From the NCBI GenBank assembly GCA_963709485.1, contig CAVPWE010000001.1:620001-684000 (forward strand): a stretch of DNA of 64,000 nucleotides, in the 5' to 3' direction. This document shows positions 51,722 through 60,609 of the stretch, one piece after another (position 1 is the first letter of the stretch; each line of letters begins with the position of its first letter). The notes beneath the pieces were generated by a model that saw only the letters and a program-made list of their open reading frames with translations, searched no databases and had not been told where the DNA came from. Both the position numbers and the translations under genes were made by a program. The DNA is from JAXDBM01 sp963709485. Lineage in GTDB: Bacteria; Desulfobacterota; Syntrophia; Syntrophales; Fen-1087.

Positions 51722-52806
51722 CCCTCGCGTTCCTGCTGGGATTCGCGGTCCCAGGCGTTCTTCGTGTGGTGTTCGATGAAGCGGGTCAGCTCCATCGGGG
51801 TCGGGATCACGCCGCCCGGCCTTCCGTAAAAGTAAACGTTGCCGGCGCCGTTCAGGGCGAGCCGGACATCCTCCAGCATCTGGCCGGTGTTCATTTCGAA
51901 GACGATAAAGGTGTCCACCCTTTCGGAGAATCTCCGGATCGCTTCCGCGGGGAAGGGCCAGAGCGTGACGGGACGGATCAGCCCGACCCGGATGCCCATC
52001 TCGCGGCACCGCTTGATGGCGCCCTTCGCGATCCGCGCCGCGGTCCCGTATGCGACGATCAGCAGCTCGGCGTCATCGGTCTTGAAGGTTTCGTGGCGGA
52101 TTTCCCTTTTCGTGATGACCTGGTATTTCCGGTGCAGCTTCCAGTTGTGCTCCTCCATCCGGATCGCGTCGAGGATCAGCGCCCGGATGAACTTGCTGCG
52201 GCCGCCGCCCGCGCCCTTCATCACGTAGCAGTCGGGGTACTGCCGCGGTTTCGGCTTCTTGAAGACGACCGGCTCCATCATCTGCCCCATCATGCCGTCG
52301 GCGAGGATCATGACGGGGTTCCGGTAGCGGTCGGCCAGATCGAAGGCGTCCATGGTCAGATCGGCGAGCTCCTGAACGGAGGCGGGCGCCAGGACGATGG
52401 TCCGGTAGTCTCCGTGTCCCCCGCCCCGGGTGGCCTGGAAATAGTCCCCCTGGGAGGGCAGGATGTTTCCGAGGCCGGGACCGCCCCGCATGATGTTGAC
52501 CACCACCGCGGGCAGCTCGTCCGCGGCCAGCGAGGAGATGCCTTCCTGCTTCAGCGAAATGCCCGGACTGGAAGAGGACGTCATGGCCCGGGCCCCGGCG
52601 GCGGACGCGCCCAGCACCATGTTGACGGCGGCGATTTCGCTTTCCGCCTGGATGAAGGTGCCCCCTTCCGTCTTGCGGAGATTTTCCGCCATGTACTCCG
52701 TCAGCTCATTCTGGGGGGTGATGGGATAGCCCGCGTAAAATCGGCATCCGGCGCGGATGGCGGCCTCCCCGATGACCCGGTTGCCCTGCATGAGGACTCT
52801 ATTCAC
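51718..52806 (-). CDS. vorB: 2-oxoacid:ferredoxin oxidoreductase, alpha subunit (VorB-like)
   Basis: A 362-residue protein starting VLMQGNRVIGEAAIRAG from GTG 52806, with GAGG four bases upstream inside the ferredoxin gene. AGYPITPQNELTEYM is characteristic of VorB-type subunits, and TSSSSPGISLKQEG and RGGPGLGN are conserved. Best match by eye is branched-chain 2-oxoacid (3-methyl-2-oxobutanoate) oxidoreductase, but 2-oxoglutarate enzymes (KorA) are close. The adjacent ACT protein favours an amino-acid-derived substrate. Confidence 0.88.
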   Translation of the reverse strand: MNRVLMQGNRVIGEAAIRAGCRFYAGYPITPQNELTEYMAENLRKTEGGTFIQAESEIAAVNMVLGASAAGARAMTSSSSPGISLKQEGISSLAADELPAVVVNIMRGGPGLGNILPSQGDYFQATRGGGHGDYRTIVLAPASVQELADLTMDAFDLADRYRNPVMILADGMMGQMMEPVVFKKPKPRQYPDCYVMKGAGGGRSKFIRALILDAIRMEEHNWKLHRKYQVITKREIRHETFKTDDAELLIVAYGTAARIAKGAIKRCREMGIRVGLIRPVTLWPFPAEAIRRFSERVDTFIVFEMNTGQMLEDVRLALNGAGNVYFYGRPGGVIPTPMELTRFIEHHTKNAWDRESQQEREG

Positions 52807-53008
52807 GGTACACCTCGATGGCGATTTCCGGGCAGGTGATGGCGCAGAGGGCGCAGCCGGTGCAGTCGCCCGTTTCATTGAAAGCAACGGGGCGGTATCC
52901 CTTTGAATTGTAGTCTTTGGCGGGACCGAGGCTGCCCTTCCTGCAGGCGTGGATGCAGAGATGGCATTCCTTGCAGCGTTCAAAGTCTATCGTGATCCGG
53001 CCTTTCAA
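52799..53008 (-). CDS. 2-oxoacid:ferredoxin oxidoreductase, ferredoxin-type delta subunit
   Basis: A 69-residue ferredoxin with two [4Fe-4S] motifs, CKECHLCIHAC and CTGCALCAITCP. It is the first gene of the oxidoreductase operon and overlaps the alpha subunit start. It would carry electrons from the TPP subunit to soluble ferredoxin. Confidence 0.9.
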   Translation of the reverse strand: MKGRITIDFERCKECHLCIHACRKGSLGPAKDYNSKGYRPVAFNETGDCTGCALCAITCPEIAIEVYRE

Positions 53009-53091
53009 TGTAGGGCGGTTCCTCCGGTCGGCAAGCGATGGGGTGCGAGCCCCGGCTTTTGGCGCATATCCTGAAGAAAGTCAAGTCAATT

Positions 53092-53595
53092 TTATATCCT
53101 GGCGATCTGGAATCCTTCCAGTTTGATGGCAACGGAGCGCTGCAGGAGTTCGATGGAGATTACGAAAAGCTCGTTTTCGTAATCGGTGCTGATGACCGAC
53201 CCTTCGATGCCCTTGAAGGGGCCGTCGACGATGCGGGCGGGCTCGCCCACCTTCGGGTACTGGAACTGCTGGACCTCCACGCGGGAGCTGACGAGCCGCT
53301 TTATGGCGTCGATTTTCTCGTCGGGAACCGGTATGGGATCCGCACTCTTCGATTTTCCGAGGATCCGGACGACCCCGAATGTCTTGAGGACATCCAGCCG
53401 GGTCTGATTGTCCGGGCTCTGCAGTTCAACGAAAAGGTATCCCGGAAACATGGGGATCATGATTTTTTTCCGCCGGTCTTTCCGCTTGCTCCAGACCTCG
53501 ATTCTCGGTAAAAAGGCAGGGATGGACTTTTGGACGAGCTGCGTGTACGCTTTGTCCTCGTGGCGGCTTCTCGTGTTTACGGCATACCAGGGCAT
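53092..53595 (-). CDS. NusG paralogue (RfaH/UpxY/LoaP-like)
   Basis: A 167-residue NusG-type protein. The N-terminal domain starts PWYAVNTRSRHEDKAYTQL and has FPGYLFVEL; the C-terminal KOW domain has VGEPARIVDGPFKGIEGSV. It is shorter than housekeeping NusG and lies away from the secE-nusG-rplK ribosomal context, so it is a specialised paralogue. Such proteins usually let RNA polymerase finish long surface-polysaccharide operons; the sugar genes at 23-27 kb are one candidate, but no target is adjacent. GGAG lies seven bases before ATG 53595. Confidence 0.85.
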   Translation of the reverse strand: MPWYAVNTRSRHEDKAYTQLVQKSIPAFLPRIEVWSKRKDRRKKIMIPMFPGYLFVELQSPDNQTRLDVLKTFGVVRILGKSKSADPIPVPDEKIDAIKRLVSSRVEVQQFQYPKVGEPARIVDGPFKGIEGSVISTDYENELFVISIELLQRSVAIKLEGFQIARI

Positions 53596-53627
53596 CCGTG
53601 TGCTCCGTTTTTTTCGCTTTGTGATCG

Positions 53628-53654
53628 TCTATACCATGGGTGATTTTTTTTCAA
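53628..53654 (-). promoter_or_regulatory. Candidate promoter for the NusG paralogue
   Basis: On the minus strand TTGAAA (53654-53649), a 15-base spacer with an A-tract, and TATAGA (53633-53628). The -10 is good, the spacer short. Confidence 0.45.
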
Positions 53655-53665
53655 GAGATTAGGCA

Positions 53666-55246
53666 ATGCTGCTGGAGATATCGGGGATCGCGGCATTGCC
53701 GGATGAAGGGGAGGGGGGGCTGCCGGACAAGGTTGCGGCGGTCCTGGGCGTTCCGGCCGGCCGGATCGGATCGCTGAAGGTGATCCGTCGGTCCGTTGAC
53801 GCGCGCCGCCGCCGGCCCCCCCGGTTTGTGTACGTCCTGGAGGCATCGCTGCCGGACGATATTTCCTGGGCGGCAAAGCCCGCGGACGGCGTAACGGTCA
53901 GGCCGGCGCCGGAAAGGGAGGCGCCGTCCTTTCCCCTAATGAAGGCTGAATCCGGCCAAAGGCCGGTCGTGATCGGATGCGGTCCGGCGGGACTCTTTGC
54001 GGCATTGACCCTGGCCCGCAGGGGGATGCCGCCGCTTCTGCTGGAACGGGGGAAGAGCGTGGACGAGCGGGTGGCCGACGTGCACCGCTTCTGGAACGAC
54101 GGCATGCTGGACCCGGAAAGCCATGTCCATTTCGGGGAAGGCGGCGCGGGAACCTTCTCCGACGGAAAGCTGACCGCCCGTGCCAGACATTCGCATACCG
54201 GCTGGGTCAAGCAAGTTTTCGTCGAAATGGGGGCGCCCGCGAGCATCCTGACGGATTCCCGGCCGCACATCGGCACGGACCGGCTTCGGGAAGTGGTGGT
54301 CCGTCTGCGGGAAAAGCTTGTTGAACTGGGCTGCGAGGTGCGGTTTGGGGCGAAGGCGACGGATTTCCTGACGCGCCGGGGCCGCATCGCCGGTGTTGCC
54401 GTCAATTTCGCGGAGGAAATCCGCACCCGGCGCCTGATCCTGGCCGTCGGGCAGAGCGCCGACGACACCTACCGGCTGCTGCAGGAAAAGGGAGTCCGGC
54501 TGGAGCCCAAGCCTTTCGCCGTCGGCCTGCGCGTGGAGCACCCGCAGGCGCTGATCAACGAGATCCAGTACGGCAAATGGTGCCGGAATCCGGCGTTGCC
54601 GCCGGCGGATTACTTTTTGACGGCCCGCGCCGGGACGACCAACCGGTCCGTCTACACCTTCTGCATGTGTCCCGGCGGGCAGATCATCGGATGCAGCGCG
54701 GAGCCCGGCGGGATGGTGACGAACGGCATGAGCCATTTTCGGCGGGATGGCCGTTATGCCAACAGTGCGGTGGTGGTCAATGTCCGGACCGGCGATTTTC
54801 AGGGTGACGACCCCCTGGGGGGGTTGGATTTTCGAAGGTTCTGGGAACGGAAAGCCTTTCTTCAGGGGGGCGGCGGTTACCGGGCGCCGGCCCAGCGGCT
54901 CACCGACTTCCTGGAGGAGCGGGACAACGGAACCGTCGGGATGACGAGTTTCCTGCCGGGCGTCCGGGCGGCCCCGCTGCGGGATGTCCTGCCGCGCTTT
55001 GCCGGGGTCTCCCTGAAAGAGGGGTTCCGGCAGTTCGAGCGGAAGATGCCCGGCTTCATCACCGGTGAAGCGCACCTGGTCGGCGTCGAAACGAGAACGT
55101 CGTCGCCGGTGCGGATCACCCGGGGCGCCGACGGACAGAGCGTGACGGTCGCCGGGCTTTACCCGTGCGGAGAGGGGGCAGGCTACGCGGGGGGCATCGT
55201 CAGTTCCGCCCTTGACGGCATTCAAGCCGCCCTCTGCGTTGAATAA
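53666..55246 (+). CDS. FAD-dependent dehydrogenase, COG2509 family
   Basis: A 526-residue flavoprotein. After an N-terminal ~90-residue domain (RRSVDARRRRPPRFVY), a Rossmann FAD site VIGCGPAGLFAAL begins near 100. FGEGGAGTFSDGKL and the late CGEGAGYAGGIVSSALDG close the FAD fold, as in the COG2509 group. No Fe-S motif is seen. Its substrate is unknown. The ATG at 53666 follows a weak AGG. The divergent NusG gene starts 70 bases away. Confidence 0.85.
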   Translation: MLLEISGIAALPDEGEGGLPDKVAAVLGVPAGRIGSLKVIRRSVDARRRRPPRFVYVLEASLPDDISWAAKPADGVTVRPAPEREAPSFPLMKAESGQRPVVIGCGPAGLFAALTLARRGMPPLLLERGKSVDERVADVHRFWNDGMLDPESHVHFGEGGAGTFSDGKLTARARHSHTGWVKQVFVEMGAPASILTDSRPHIGTDRLREVVVRLREKLVELGCEVRFGAKATDFLTRRGRIAGVAVNFAEEIRTRRLILAVGQSADDTYRLLQEKGVRLEPKPFAVGLRVEHPQALINEIQYGKWCRNPALPPADYFLTARAGTTNRSVYTFCMCPGGQIIGCSAEPGGMVTNGMSHFRRDGRYANSAVVVNVRTGDFQGDDPLGGLDFRRFWERKAFLQGGGGYRAPAQRLTDFLEERDNGTVGMTSFLPGVRAAPLRDVLPRFAGVSLKEGFRQFERKMPGFITGEAHLVGVETRTSSPVRITRGADGQSVTVAGLYPCGEGAGYAGGIVSSALDGIQAALCVE

Positions 55247-55331
55247 TGGATTTTTTCGATGCCGCCCGCCTTTTTATGATATGAAACCCGGAAATTTTTA
55301 CGGGATCACTCTCCCTGACGGGATGCGCTGA

Positions 55332-55916
55332 ATGAAGAAAGCCTTTGCTCTGATCATGGCATTTCCGGTTCTGCTGCTCCTGCAGCCGGGATCGCCGGCG
55401 CATGCGGCGGCGCGTCAGGGCGGCACGTCCCTGGAAGCAACCGCCGATTCGAAGGGATGTTCCGTGACGCTGCTGAAGAACCGGGATTATTTCAACACCC
55501 TCTGCGGGAAGATCCGGGAAGCCCGCCGGCAGATTGTCCTGGCCTTTTTCCTTTTCCGGACCAATGGACACCCGAAGAGTTATCCGGAGATCGTTCTGGC
55601 TGAACTGAGCCGGGCGGCACGGCGGGGCGTCCCGGTGACGGTCGTGCTTGAACAGGACGACAGGTCCGGTTCGACGGTCAACCGGGACAACCGGGAGGTG
55701 GCGGAGCGCCTGAAAAAGGCCGGCGTGGAAATCCGCTTCGATGCCCCGAAAAGGACAACCCACACGAAAATCGTCGTAATCGACGGGCGCTATTGCTTCA
55801 TCGGCAGCCATAACCTGACGGCATCGGCGCTCAAATACAACAACGAGCTGTCCGTCCTGATCGATTCGCCGGCCCTGGCCGATCGGACGCTGGATTACAT
55901 CAGGGGACTTTACTGA
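55332..55916 (+). CDS. Exported single-HKD phospholipase D-like protein
   Basis: A 194-residue protein with a signal peptide (about 1-26, ending AHAA). One HKD motif is present: H144, K146 and D151 in HTKIVVID, followed by FIGSHNLT. Single-HKD enzymes of this size act as dimers, most often as periplasmic nucleases (Nuc/endonuclease family). It ends seven bases before surE, which suggests a shared transcript and perhaps a nucleotide-salvage link. Confidence 0.87.
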   Translation: MKKAFALIMAFPVLLLLQPGSPAHAAARQGGTSLEATADSKGCSVTLLKNRDYFNTLCGKIREARRQIVLAFFLFRTNGHPKSYPEIVLAELSRAARRGVPVTVVLEQDDRSGSTVNRDNREVAERLKKAGVEIRFDAPKRTTHTKIVVIDGRYCFIGSHNLTASALKYNNELSVLIDSPALADRTLDYIRGLY

Positions 55917-55923
55917 GGGGAAA

Positions 55924-56694
55924 ATGAGATATCTTCTGACCAACGACGACGGGATTTACGCCAAGGGGCTGCTCGCCCTTCACCAGGAGCTGTCCCGGGA
56001 TGCGGACTGTCTGATCGTCGCCCCGGAAATCGAACAGAGCGCCGTGGGCCACGCCATTACCGTTTTCCGCCCCCTGATGGTCCGCCCGGCCAGAAAGGAC
56101 GGCCTTTTTCTGGGATATGCCGTGGCCGGAACCCCCGCGGACTGCGTCAAGATCGGCATCCGGGAACTCTCGGACCGGCCGGTGGACCTCGTGGTGTCCG
56201 GCATCAACCGGGGCGCGAATGTGGGGATCAACGTGATCTATTCCGGCACCGTCTCGGCCGCGACGGAGGGCGCCATCATGGGTGTGCCCGCCATCGCGGT
56301 ATCGCTGGATTCCTATGACAGCAACGCCGATTTCACGGTTGCGGCGAAATATGCCCGGAAAATGGCGGCCTTTCTCCTGAACGATCAGCGGCTGAAGAAC
56401 GTTCCGCTGAACGTCAATGTCCCGGCGATCCCGGAGGATCAGATCCGGGGGGTGGTCGTCGCCAGGCAGGGGCGGGCGCGGCTGATCGAAAATTATGAAA
56501 GGCGGGTGGACCCGCGGGAGAACATCTACTACTGGCTGACCGGAGAGACGCAGCTTCCCGAGCGGGAGGATCTCCACGCGGACGCCTGCGCCCTGCGGAA
56601 GGGAATGGTGGCCGTGACGCCCCTGGACTTCGATCTCACGCGCCGCGATGTCCTGGAGGAGCTCGGCGCCCGGATCCGGGCCGCCGGGATTTAG
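55924..56694 (+). CDS. surE: 5'/3'-nucleotidase SurE
   Basis: A 256-residue SurE: start RYLLTNDDG with metal ligands D8 and D9, then VSGINRGANVG and YSGTVSAATEG. It dephosphorylates nucleoside monophosphates and is linked to stress survival. GAGGGGAAA precedes ATG 55924. Its stop overlaps the stop of the convergent stress gene by three or four bases. Confidence 0.95.
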   Translation: MRYLLTNDDGIYAKGLLALHQELSRDADCLIVAPEIEQSAVGHAITVFRPLMVRPARKDGLFLGYAVAGTPADCVKIGIRELSDRPVDLVVSGINRGANVGINVIYSGTVSAATEGAIMGVPAIAVSLDSYDSNADFTVAAKYARKMAAFLLNDQRLKNVPLNVNVPAIPEDQIRGVVVARQGRARLIENYERRVDPRENIYYWLTGETQLPEREDLHADACALRKGMVAVTPLDFDLTRRDVLEELGARIRAAGI

Positions 56695-57530
56695 CGGGTG
56701 AGCAAAACGGGAATCCCGCTCTTCCGGATGACAAAGGATGTCGTGCTGCCCAGGATGAGTTCCCGCAGCCGGTTGTGTCCGTACGCTCCCATGACCATCA
56801 GCTCCACGGACCCCTCCTGGATGAATTTCAGAATCTCCCGGTCTTCCTTTCCCTGAATCGTCAGCGTTTCGCAGTCGATCTGAAAAGCGTCGAGAAAAGC
56901 CTCGATTTTCCCGTGCAGTCTGTCGGCGACCGCCCCATCGTCCGTGATGCAGATGATCGTGAGCGGCCAGGCGGCTTTTTCGGACAGACCTGCCGCCAGC
57001 GCCAGCGCGTTGTGGGCCGGCGGCGATCCGTCATAGGCCAGGGCGATGCTTTCGATGTCCTGATACCGGGCGGGCGTCACCAGGACCGGCTTCCCGGAAT
57101 TCCGGACGACCAGTTCGGCCGTGGACCCCAGGATGCCGCCCCTGGCCAGGTGAAAGTGTTCGCCCCGCTGGGCCAGCAGAATCCAGTCCGTCCGTTTCCC
57201 CTCCTCGATGATCGTTTCGTCGATGACGCCCAGGGCTTTTCGCGCCTCCGGACGCAGGCCGGCGGCTTCGCAGCGTTCCCGAAAGGACTTCAGAATCGCG
57301 TTTGCCCGTTCATCCAGTCCCGCTTCGATCACCGGAAGAAATTCCTGATAGAGCGGCAGGCCGATGGAGCCGGAAATGTCGCCGCAGACGGGGCCCTGCA
57401 TCAGCCCCGCATCGATGACATGCAGCCCGATGAGCTGCGCCTCCAGTTTTTTCGCGAGACAGATCCCGTAATCGATGGCCGTCCGGCCGTATTCGGAACC
57501 GTCGGTGGGGATGAGGATGCTCCTGACCAT
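56691..57530 (-). CDS. Tandem universal stress protein
   Basis: A 279-residue protein of two UspA domains (about 1-145 and 150-279). The first begins ILIPTDGSEYG; the second has ALAYDGSPPAHNALALA and ends GAYGHNRLRELILGSTT, whose GxxGxxxxxxxGS(T/S) pattern suggests ATP binding in the second half. ATG 57530 has GAAAGG five bases upstream. It lies 11 bases after the repeat protein and is probably co-transcribed. Confidence 0.9.
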   Translation of the reverse strand: MVRSILIPTDGSEYGRTAIDYGICLAKKLEAQLIGLHVIDAGLMQGPVCGDISGSIGLPLYQEFLPVIEAGLDERANAILKSFRERCEAAGLRPEARKALGVIDETIIEEGKRTDWILLAQRGEHFHLARGGILGSTAELVVRNSGKPVLVTPARYQDIESIALAYDGSPPAHNALALAAGLSEKAAWPLTIICITDDGAVADRLHGKIEAFLDAFQIDCETLTIQGKEDREILKFIQEGSVELMVMGAYGHNRLRELILGSTTSFVIRKSGIPVLLTR

Positions 57531-57541
57531 GGCGCCTTTCG

Positions 57542-58210
57542 TCAATCTTTCTCCCTTTCGAAATTGCCGAGACTGGAGAGCAGATCGTCAACCCTTTTTT
57601 CCCTGTCCTCGGCGTTGTCGTCCTCCTCACAGGAGGATTCGATGCTTTCCTGGTCCCTTACCCGGATGGACTGGCCGTTTTCATCGTAGCAGAGAAAACG
57701 GCCCTTGAGCCGGCCGTTTTCATAAAAGGCCTTTTCCCGGATCTGGCCATTCCGGTACCAGGCCATATATTCCCCGTCGCGCCGGTCTTCTTTGAAAAAC
57801 CCTTTTTCCCGGGTCTGCCCGTTCTTGAAGTAGGAAACATATTCGCCCTCCAGCCTGCCGTTCCGGTAATTTTCCTCGTCCTTCACCTGCCCGCTGCGGT
57901 AATAGAGCAGATAGGGGCCTTCCAGCTTTCCGTCCCGGTAGCATTCCCGCTCCCGCTCTTGGCCGTTGTCGTAGTAGCTGGTGTACACGCCCTCGAATTT
58001 GTCGTATCGGAACGTCGCTTTTTCCCGAAGCTGCCCGTGCTTGTAATAGGTGACCGCCTCGCCATCCCGCAGGCCTGCTTCAAAATTGAGATGGGCCATG
58101 ATCTGGCCGCTGCCGAAATAGGAGGTGTACTCGCCGTGGATTTTCCCGTCGCGCAGGAACTTTTTTTCCCGGATCTGGCCCTTTTCGTAATAGGTGATGA
58201 CTTCTTTCAT
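57542..58210 (-). CDS. YwqK/MORN-type 24-residue repeat protein
   Basis: A 222-residue protein made of about seven and a half copies of a 24-residue unit of the form YYxxGQxREKxxxRDGKxxGEY (residues 5-185), plus an acidic tail. Each unit should form a beta-hairpin, giving an extended MORN-like sheet. The family is called YwqK; some members are antitoxins, but no toxin gene is adjacent. ATG 58210 follows GGGGA. It shares a transcript with the stress protein. Confidence 0.85.
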   Translation of the reverse strand: MKEVITYYEKGQIREKKFLRDGKIHGEYTSYFGSGQIMAHLNFEAGLRDGEAVTYYKHGQLREKATFRYDKFEGVYTSYYDNGQERERECYRDGKLEGPYLLYYRSGQVKDEENYRNGRLEGEYVSYFKNGQTREKGFFKEDRRDGEYMAWYRNGQIREKAFYENGRLKGRFLCYDENGQSIRVRDQESIESSCEEDDNAEDREKRVDDLLSSLGNFEREKD

Positions 58211-58308
58211 GCGCATTTCCCCGCCCTGTCGCCAAGCTTGATTTTTTCACCGAACCTGCCATAATTTATGCGGGAAAACCAATCCTTTGTCAAGGGGGCT
58301 TGCAACGC

Positions 58309-59141
58309 ATGCGTCGGAATCCGTCATCCCGGGAAATGCCGGACGCCCCGGAGCGGCGCCGCCTTGAGATCCACGACGGCCGCCATCGCCTTCCCGTCGA
58401 GATCATCGACCCCTCTTCGGGTTGCGCCGGGAAACCCGGGGAAACAATGATCTTCCTGCATGAAGGTCTGGGAAGCATTGCCCAGTGGCGCGACTTTCCG
58501 CAGGCGCTCTGCCGGGCGACGGGCCTTCCGGCCGTGGTCTATGAGCGCTGGGGCTACGGAAGCGCGGATCCCCTGGAAGGTCCCCGCACCGTCCGGTATC
58601 TCCACGATGAAGCCCTGCGGAGCCTGCCGGAAGTGATGCGGCAGCTTCGGATCGACCGAAGCATCCTCATCGGTCACAGCGACGGCGGTTCGATCGCGCT
58701 GCTCTTTGCGTCGGCCTGGCCGGAGAAGGTCCGGGGGATCGTCACGGAAGCGGCCCATGTCTTTGTGGAGGAAGTCACGCTGGCCGGGATCCGCGAGGCG
58801 GTCAAAATCTATGCCTCGTCGGATCTGCCGGAACGCCTGTCGAAGTATCATGGCGGCAATACGGAGAAGGCCTTTCGGGGCTGGTCCGACGTCTGGCTTT
58901 CCCGGCTTTTCGGAACTGGAACATCGAGGACTGCCTGGCCGGCGTTCGCTGCCCGGTCCTGGCGATCCAGGGGCAGGATGACGAATACGGAACGCCCGCA
59001 CAGGTGTCTGCGATCGTTCGCGGGGTTTCCGGGCCCGCCGCACCGCTGCTCGTCCCCGGCTGCGAACACATCCCCCACCATCAGGCCCGCAAGCGGGTCC
59101 TCGAAGCCATGACGCGGTTTATCCTTTCCCTGGCCCCGTGA
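58309..59141 (+). pseudogene. Alpha/beta hydrolase split by a one-base deletion
   Basis: From ATG 58309 the reading frame gives a clear hydrolase: IFLHEGLGS, the nucleophile GHSDGG, and FASAWPEKVRG. At 58901-58903 (CCC) the frame is lost. One extra C would restore NWNIEDCLAG, CPVLAIQGQDDEYG with the acid residue and GCEHIPHH with the catalytic His, ending at TGA 59139-59141. The second part is well conserved, so either the gene was recently inactivated or the assembly has an indel in a C-run. Without repair the frame runs to 59112 with a random-looking tail. Confidence 0.85.
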
Positions 59142-59205
59142 AGGCAAAAAGTGCATCGCCGAAATCTCCATATAAATGAATTATTTGAATTTTCGGCCTT
59201 TTTTC

Positions 59206-59234
59206 TTGACAGCCCGATATGCCTTTTCTATACT
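59206..59234 (+). promoter_or_regulatory. Near-consensus sigma70 promoter for the GpsA-like gene
   Basis: TTGACA (59206-59211), a 17-base spacer and TATACT (59229-59234). Transcription start near 59241. A small hairpin TCCCGC-CTGT-GCGGGA (59261-59276) lies in the leader. Confidence 0.9.
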
Positions 59235-59307
59235 GGCTTGAAATTTTCCCATACCAAAATTCCCGCCTGTGCGGGATTCACAATTTTTGACCGACATTTA
59301 TCTGCCC

Positions 59308-60510
59308 ATGATCTCGGAACTGGACACCAGCCGCATCGCAATCATCGGCCCCGGCCGCCTGGGGACATCCTTTGCCTATAAATTCGGGCGGGACCACAAG
59401 CGGGTGACCCTTTATTATCACGATGCGGACCTCTGCCGGACGATCAACCGGGAGCGCCTGAACCCGCGCCATCTGACCCAGGACCTGGCGCGCAAGCTCG
59501 GGGGGATGGATCATGTGCCCCTCCTGGAAAGCACCGTCACGGCAACCAACAACCTGGAGCGGATTGTCGAGGACAACGATCTGATCCTGCTGTGCATCAC
59601 CATGAACCGGCTCACGGAGTTCATGAACTACCTGAAGCCGCTGATCGAGAAAAAAGCGGGCAAGACCTGCATCATTTCGCCGATCAAGGGTCTGACGGCC
59701 GACGAGCTGACCAAGGAACTGATCACCCCCTCCCAGCTGATCAGCAACAGCCTCTTCGATCTGAGGCACAAGTACAGCATCGTCTGCGTCGGCGGCCCTT
59801 TCTTTGATGTCGATATTGCCCTGGGGAACCCGATCTGCGTCACCGTTGCCGGGAAGAAGCAGATCTCCGCCCTCATCCGGGAAGAGCTGATCCGGTTTAA
59901 CCGCAGGGAGCTGAGCGTCTATTACAATTTCGACATCGTCGGCGTCGAGGCCTGCGGATCCCTGAAGAACATCGTCGCCAACATCAAGGGGGTGACGGAT
60001 TCTCTGGATCTGGGCGATTCCATCCCCGGCACCATCTTTGCCCGGTCCGGCGTGGAGGTGCGCTCCCTTTCCCGGCTTCTCGGGGGGAGCTTTCAGGCTT
60101 TTCACAGCCAGGCCGGCGTGGGTGACATGTACGTGACGGTCTCCTCCGAAGCCAGCAAGAATTACCGCTACGGCAAATTTTTCTATGAACTGCTGACCGA
60201 TAATCCCATCGAAACCAATCTCCGCGTCCTGGCGCGGATCGACGGGACCCCGGAGGGGCCGAACACCATTCGCAACGTCCACAAGTACCTCGAGAAGAAA
60301 AACATGTACAGCCCGCTGTTTCACTCCGCCCACAGGATTTTCAACGAAAGCAACACCCGGGATGATGTTCGCGAAATGATCATTCAGGCCTGCCAGTTCG
60401 ACCGGAGAACCCGCGAGTTTATCGGGCCCTTTTCAAGAGCCCTTTACTATCTTTTCCCCAATCTGTGGTACCGGCGGCACAAGGGCCTCATGTCGAACAT
60501 GGAAATCTGA
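59308..60510 (+). CDS. GpsA-like NAD(P)-dependent glycerol-3-phosphate dehydrogenase family protein
   Basis: A 400-residue protein with GPGRLGTSFA (14-23) for NAD(P), SPIKGL with K128 and GSLKNIVANIKG with K220, the catalytic lysines of GpsA. GDMYVTVSSEASKNYRYG follows. It is about 65 residues longer than GpsA because of an extra C-terminal segment (from about 335), which suggests a specialised sub-family. It may set the glycerol-3-phosphate supply for lipids. ATG 59308 is preferred; GTG 59269 falls in the leader hairpin. No strong ribosome site is seen. Confidence 0.8.
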   Translation: MISELDTSRIAIIGPGRLGTSFAYKFGRDHKRVTLYYHDADLCRTINRERLNPRHLTQDLARKLGGMDHVPLLESTVTATNNLERIVEDNDLILLCITMNRLTEFMNYLKPLIEKKAGKTCIISPIKGLTADELTKELITPSQLISNSLFDLRHKYSIVCVGGPFFDVDIALGNPICVTVAGKKQISALIREELIRFNRRELSVYYNFDIVGVEACGSLKNIVANIKGVTDSLDLGDSIPGTIFARSGVEVRSLSRLLGGSFQAFHSQAGVGDMYVTVSSEASKNYRYGKFFYELLTDNPIETNLRVLARIDGTPEGPNTIRNVHKYLEKKNMYSPLFHSAHRIFNESNTRDDVREMIIQACQFDRRTREFIGPFSRALYYLFPNLWYRRHKGLMSNMEI

Positions 60511-60559
60511 CTTCTTTCGCGTTTTACCGGAGTGCTTCGTTTTTTATCTGTTTTTTATC

Positions 60560-60587
60560 TTGACATCATTTTTCAATATGTTAGAAA
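60560..60587 (+). promoter_or_regulatory. Promoter for the trp leader and trpB2
   Basis: TTGACA (60560-60565), a 16-base spacer and TAGAAA (60582-60587). Transcription would begin near 60594, about 16 bases before the leader peptide GTG. It lies in the 352-base gap 60511-60862, which is otherwise filled by the leader and attenuator. Confidence 0.75.
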
Positions 60588-60609
60588 GGCATCAGCGGAG
60601 GAAAGAGCG

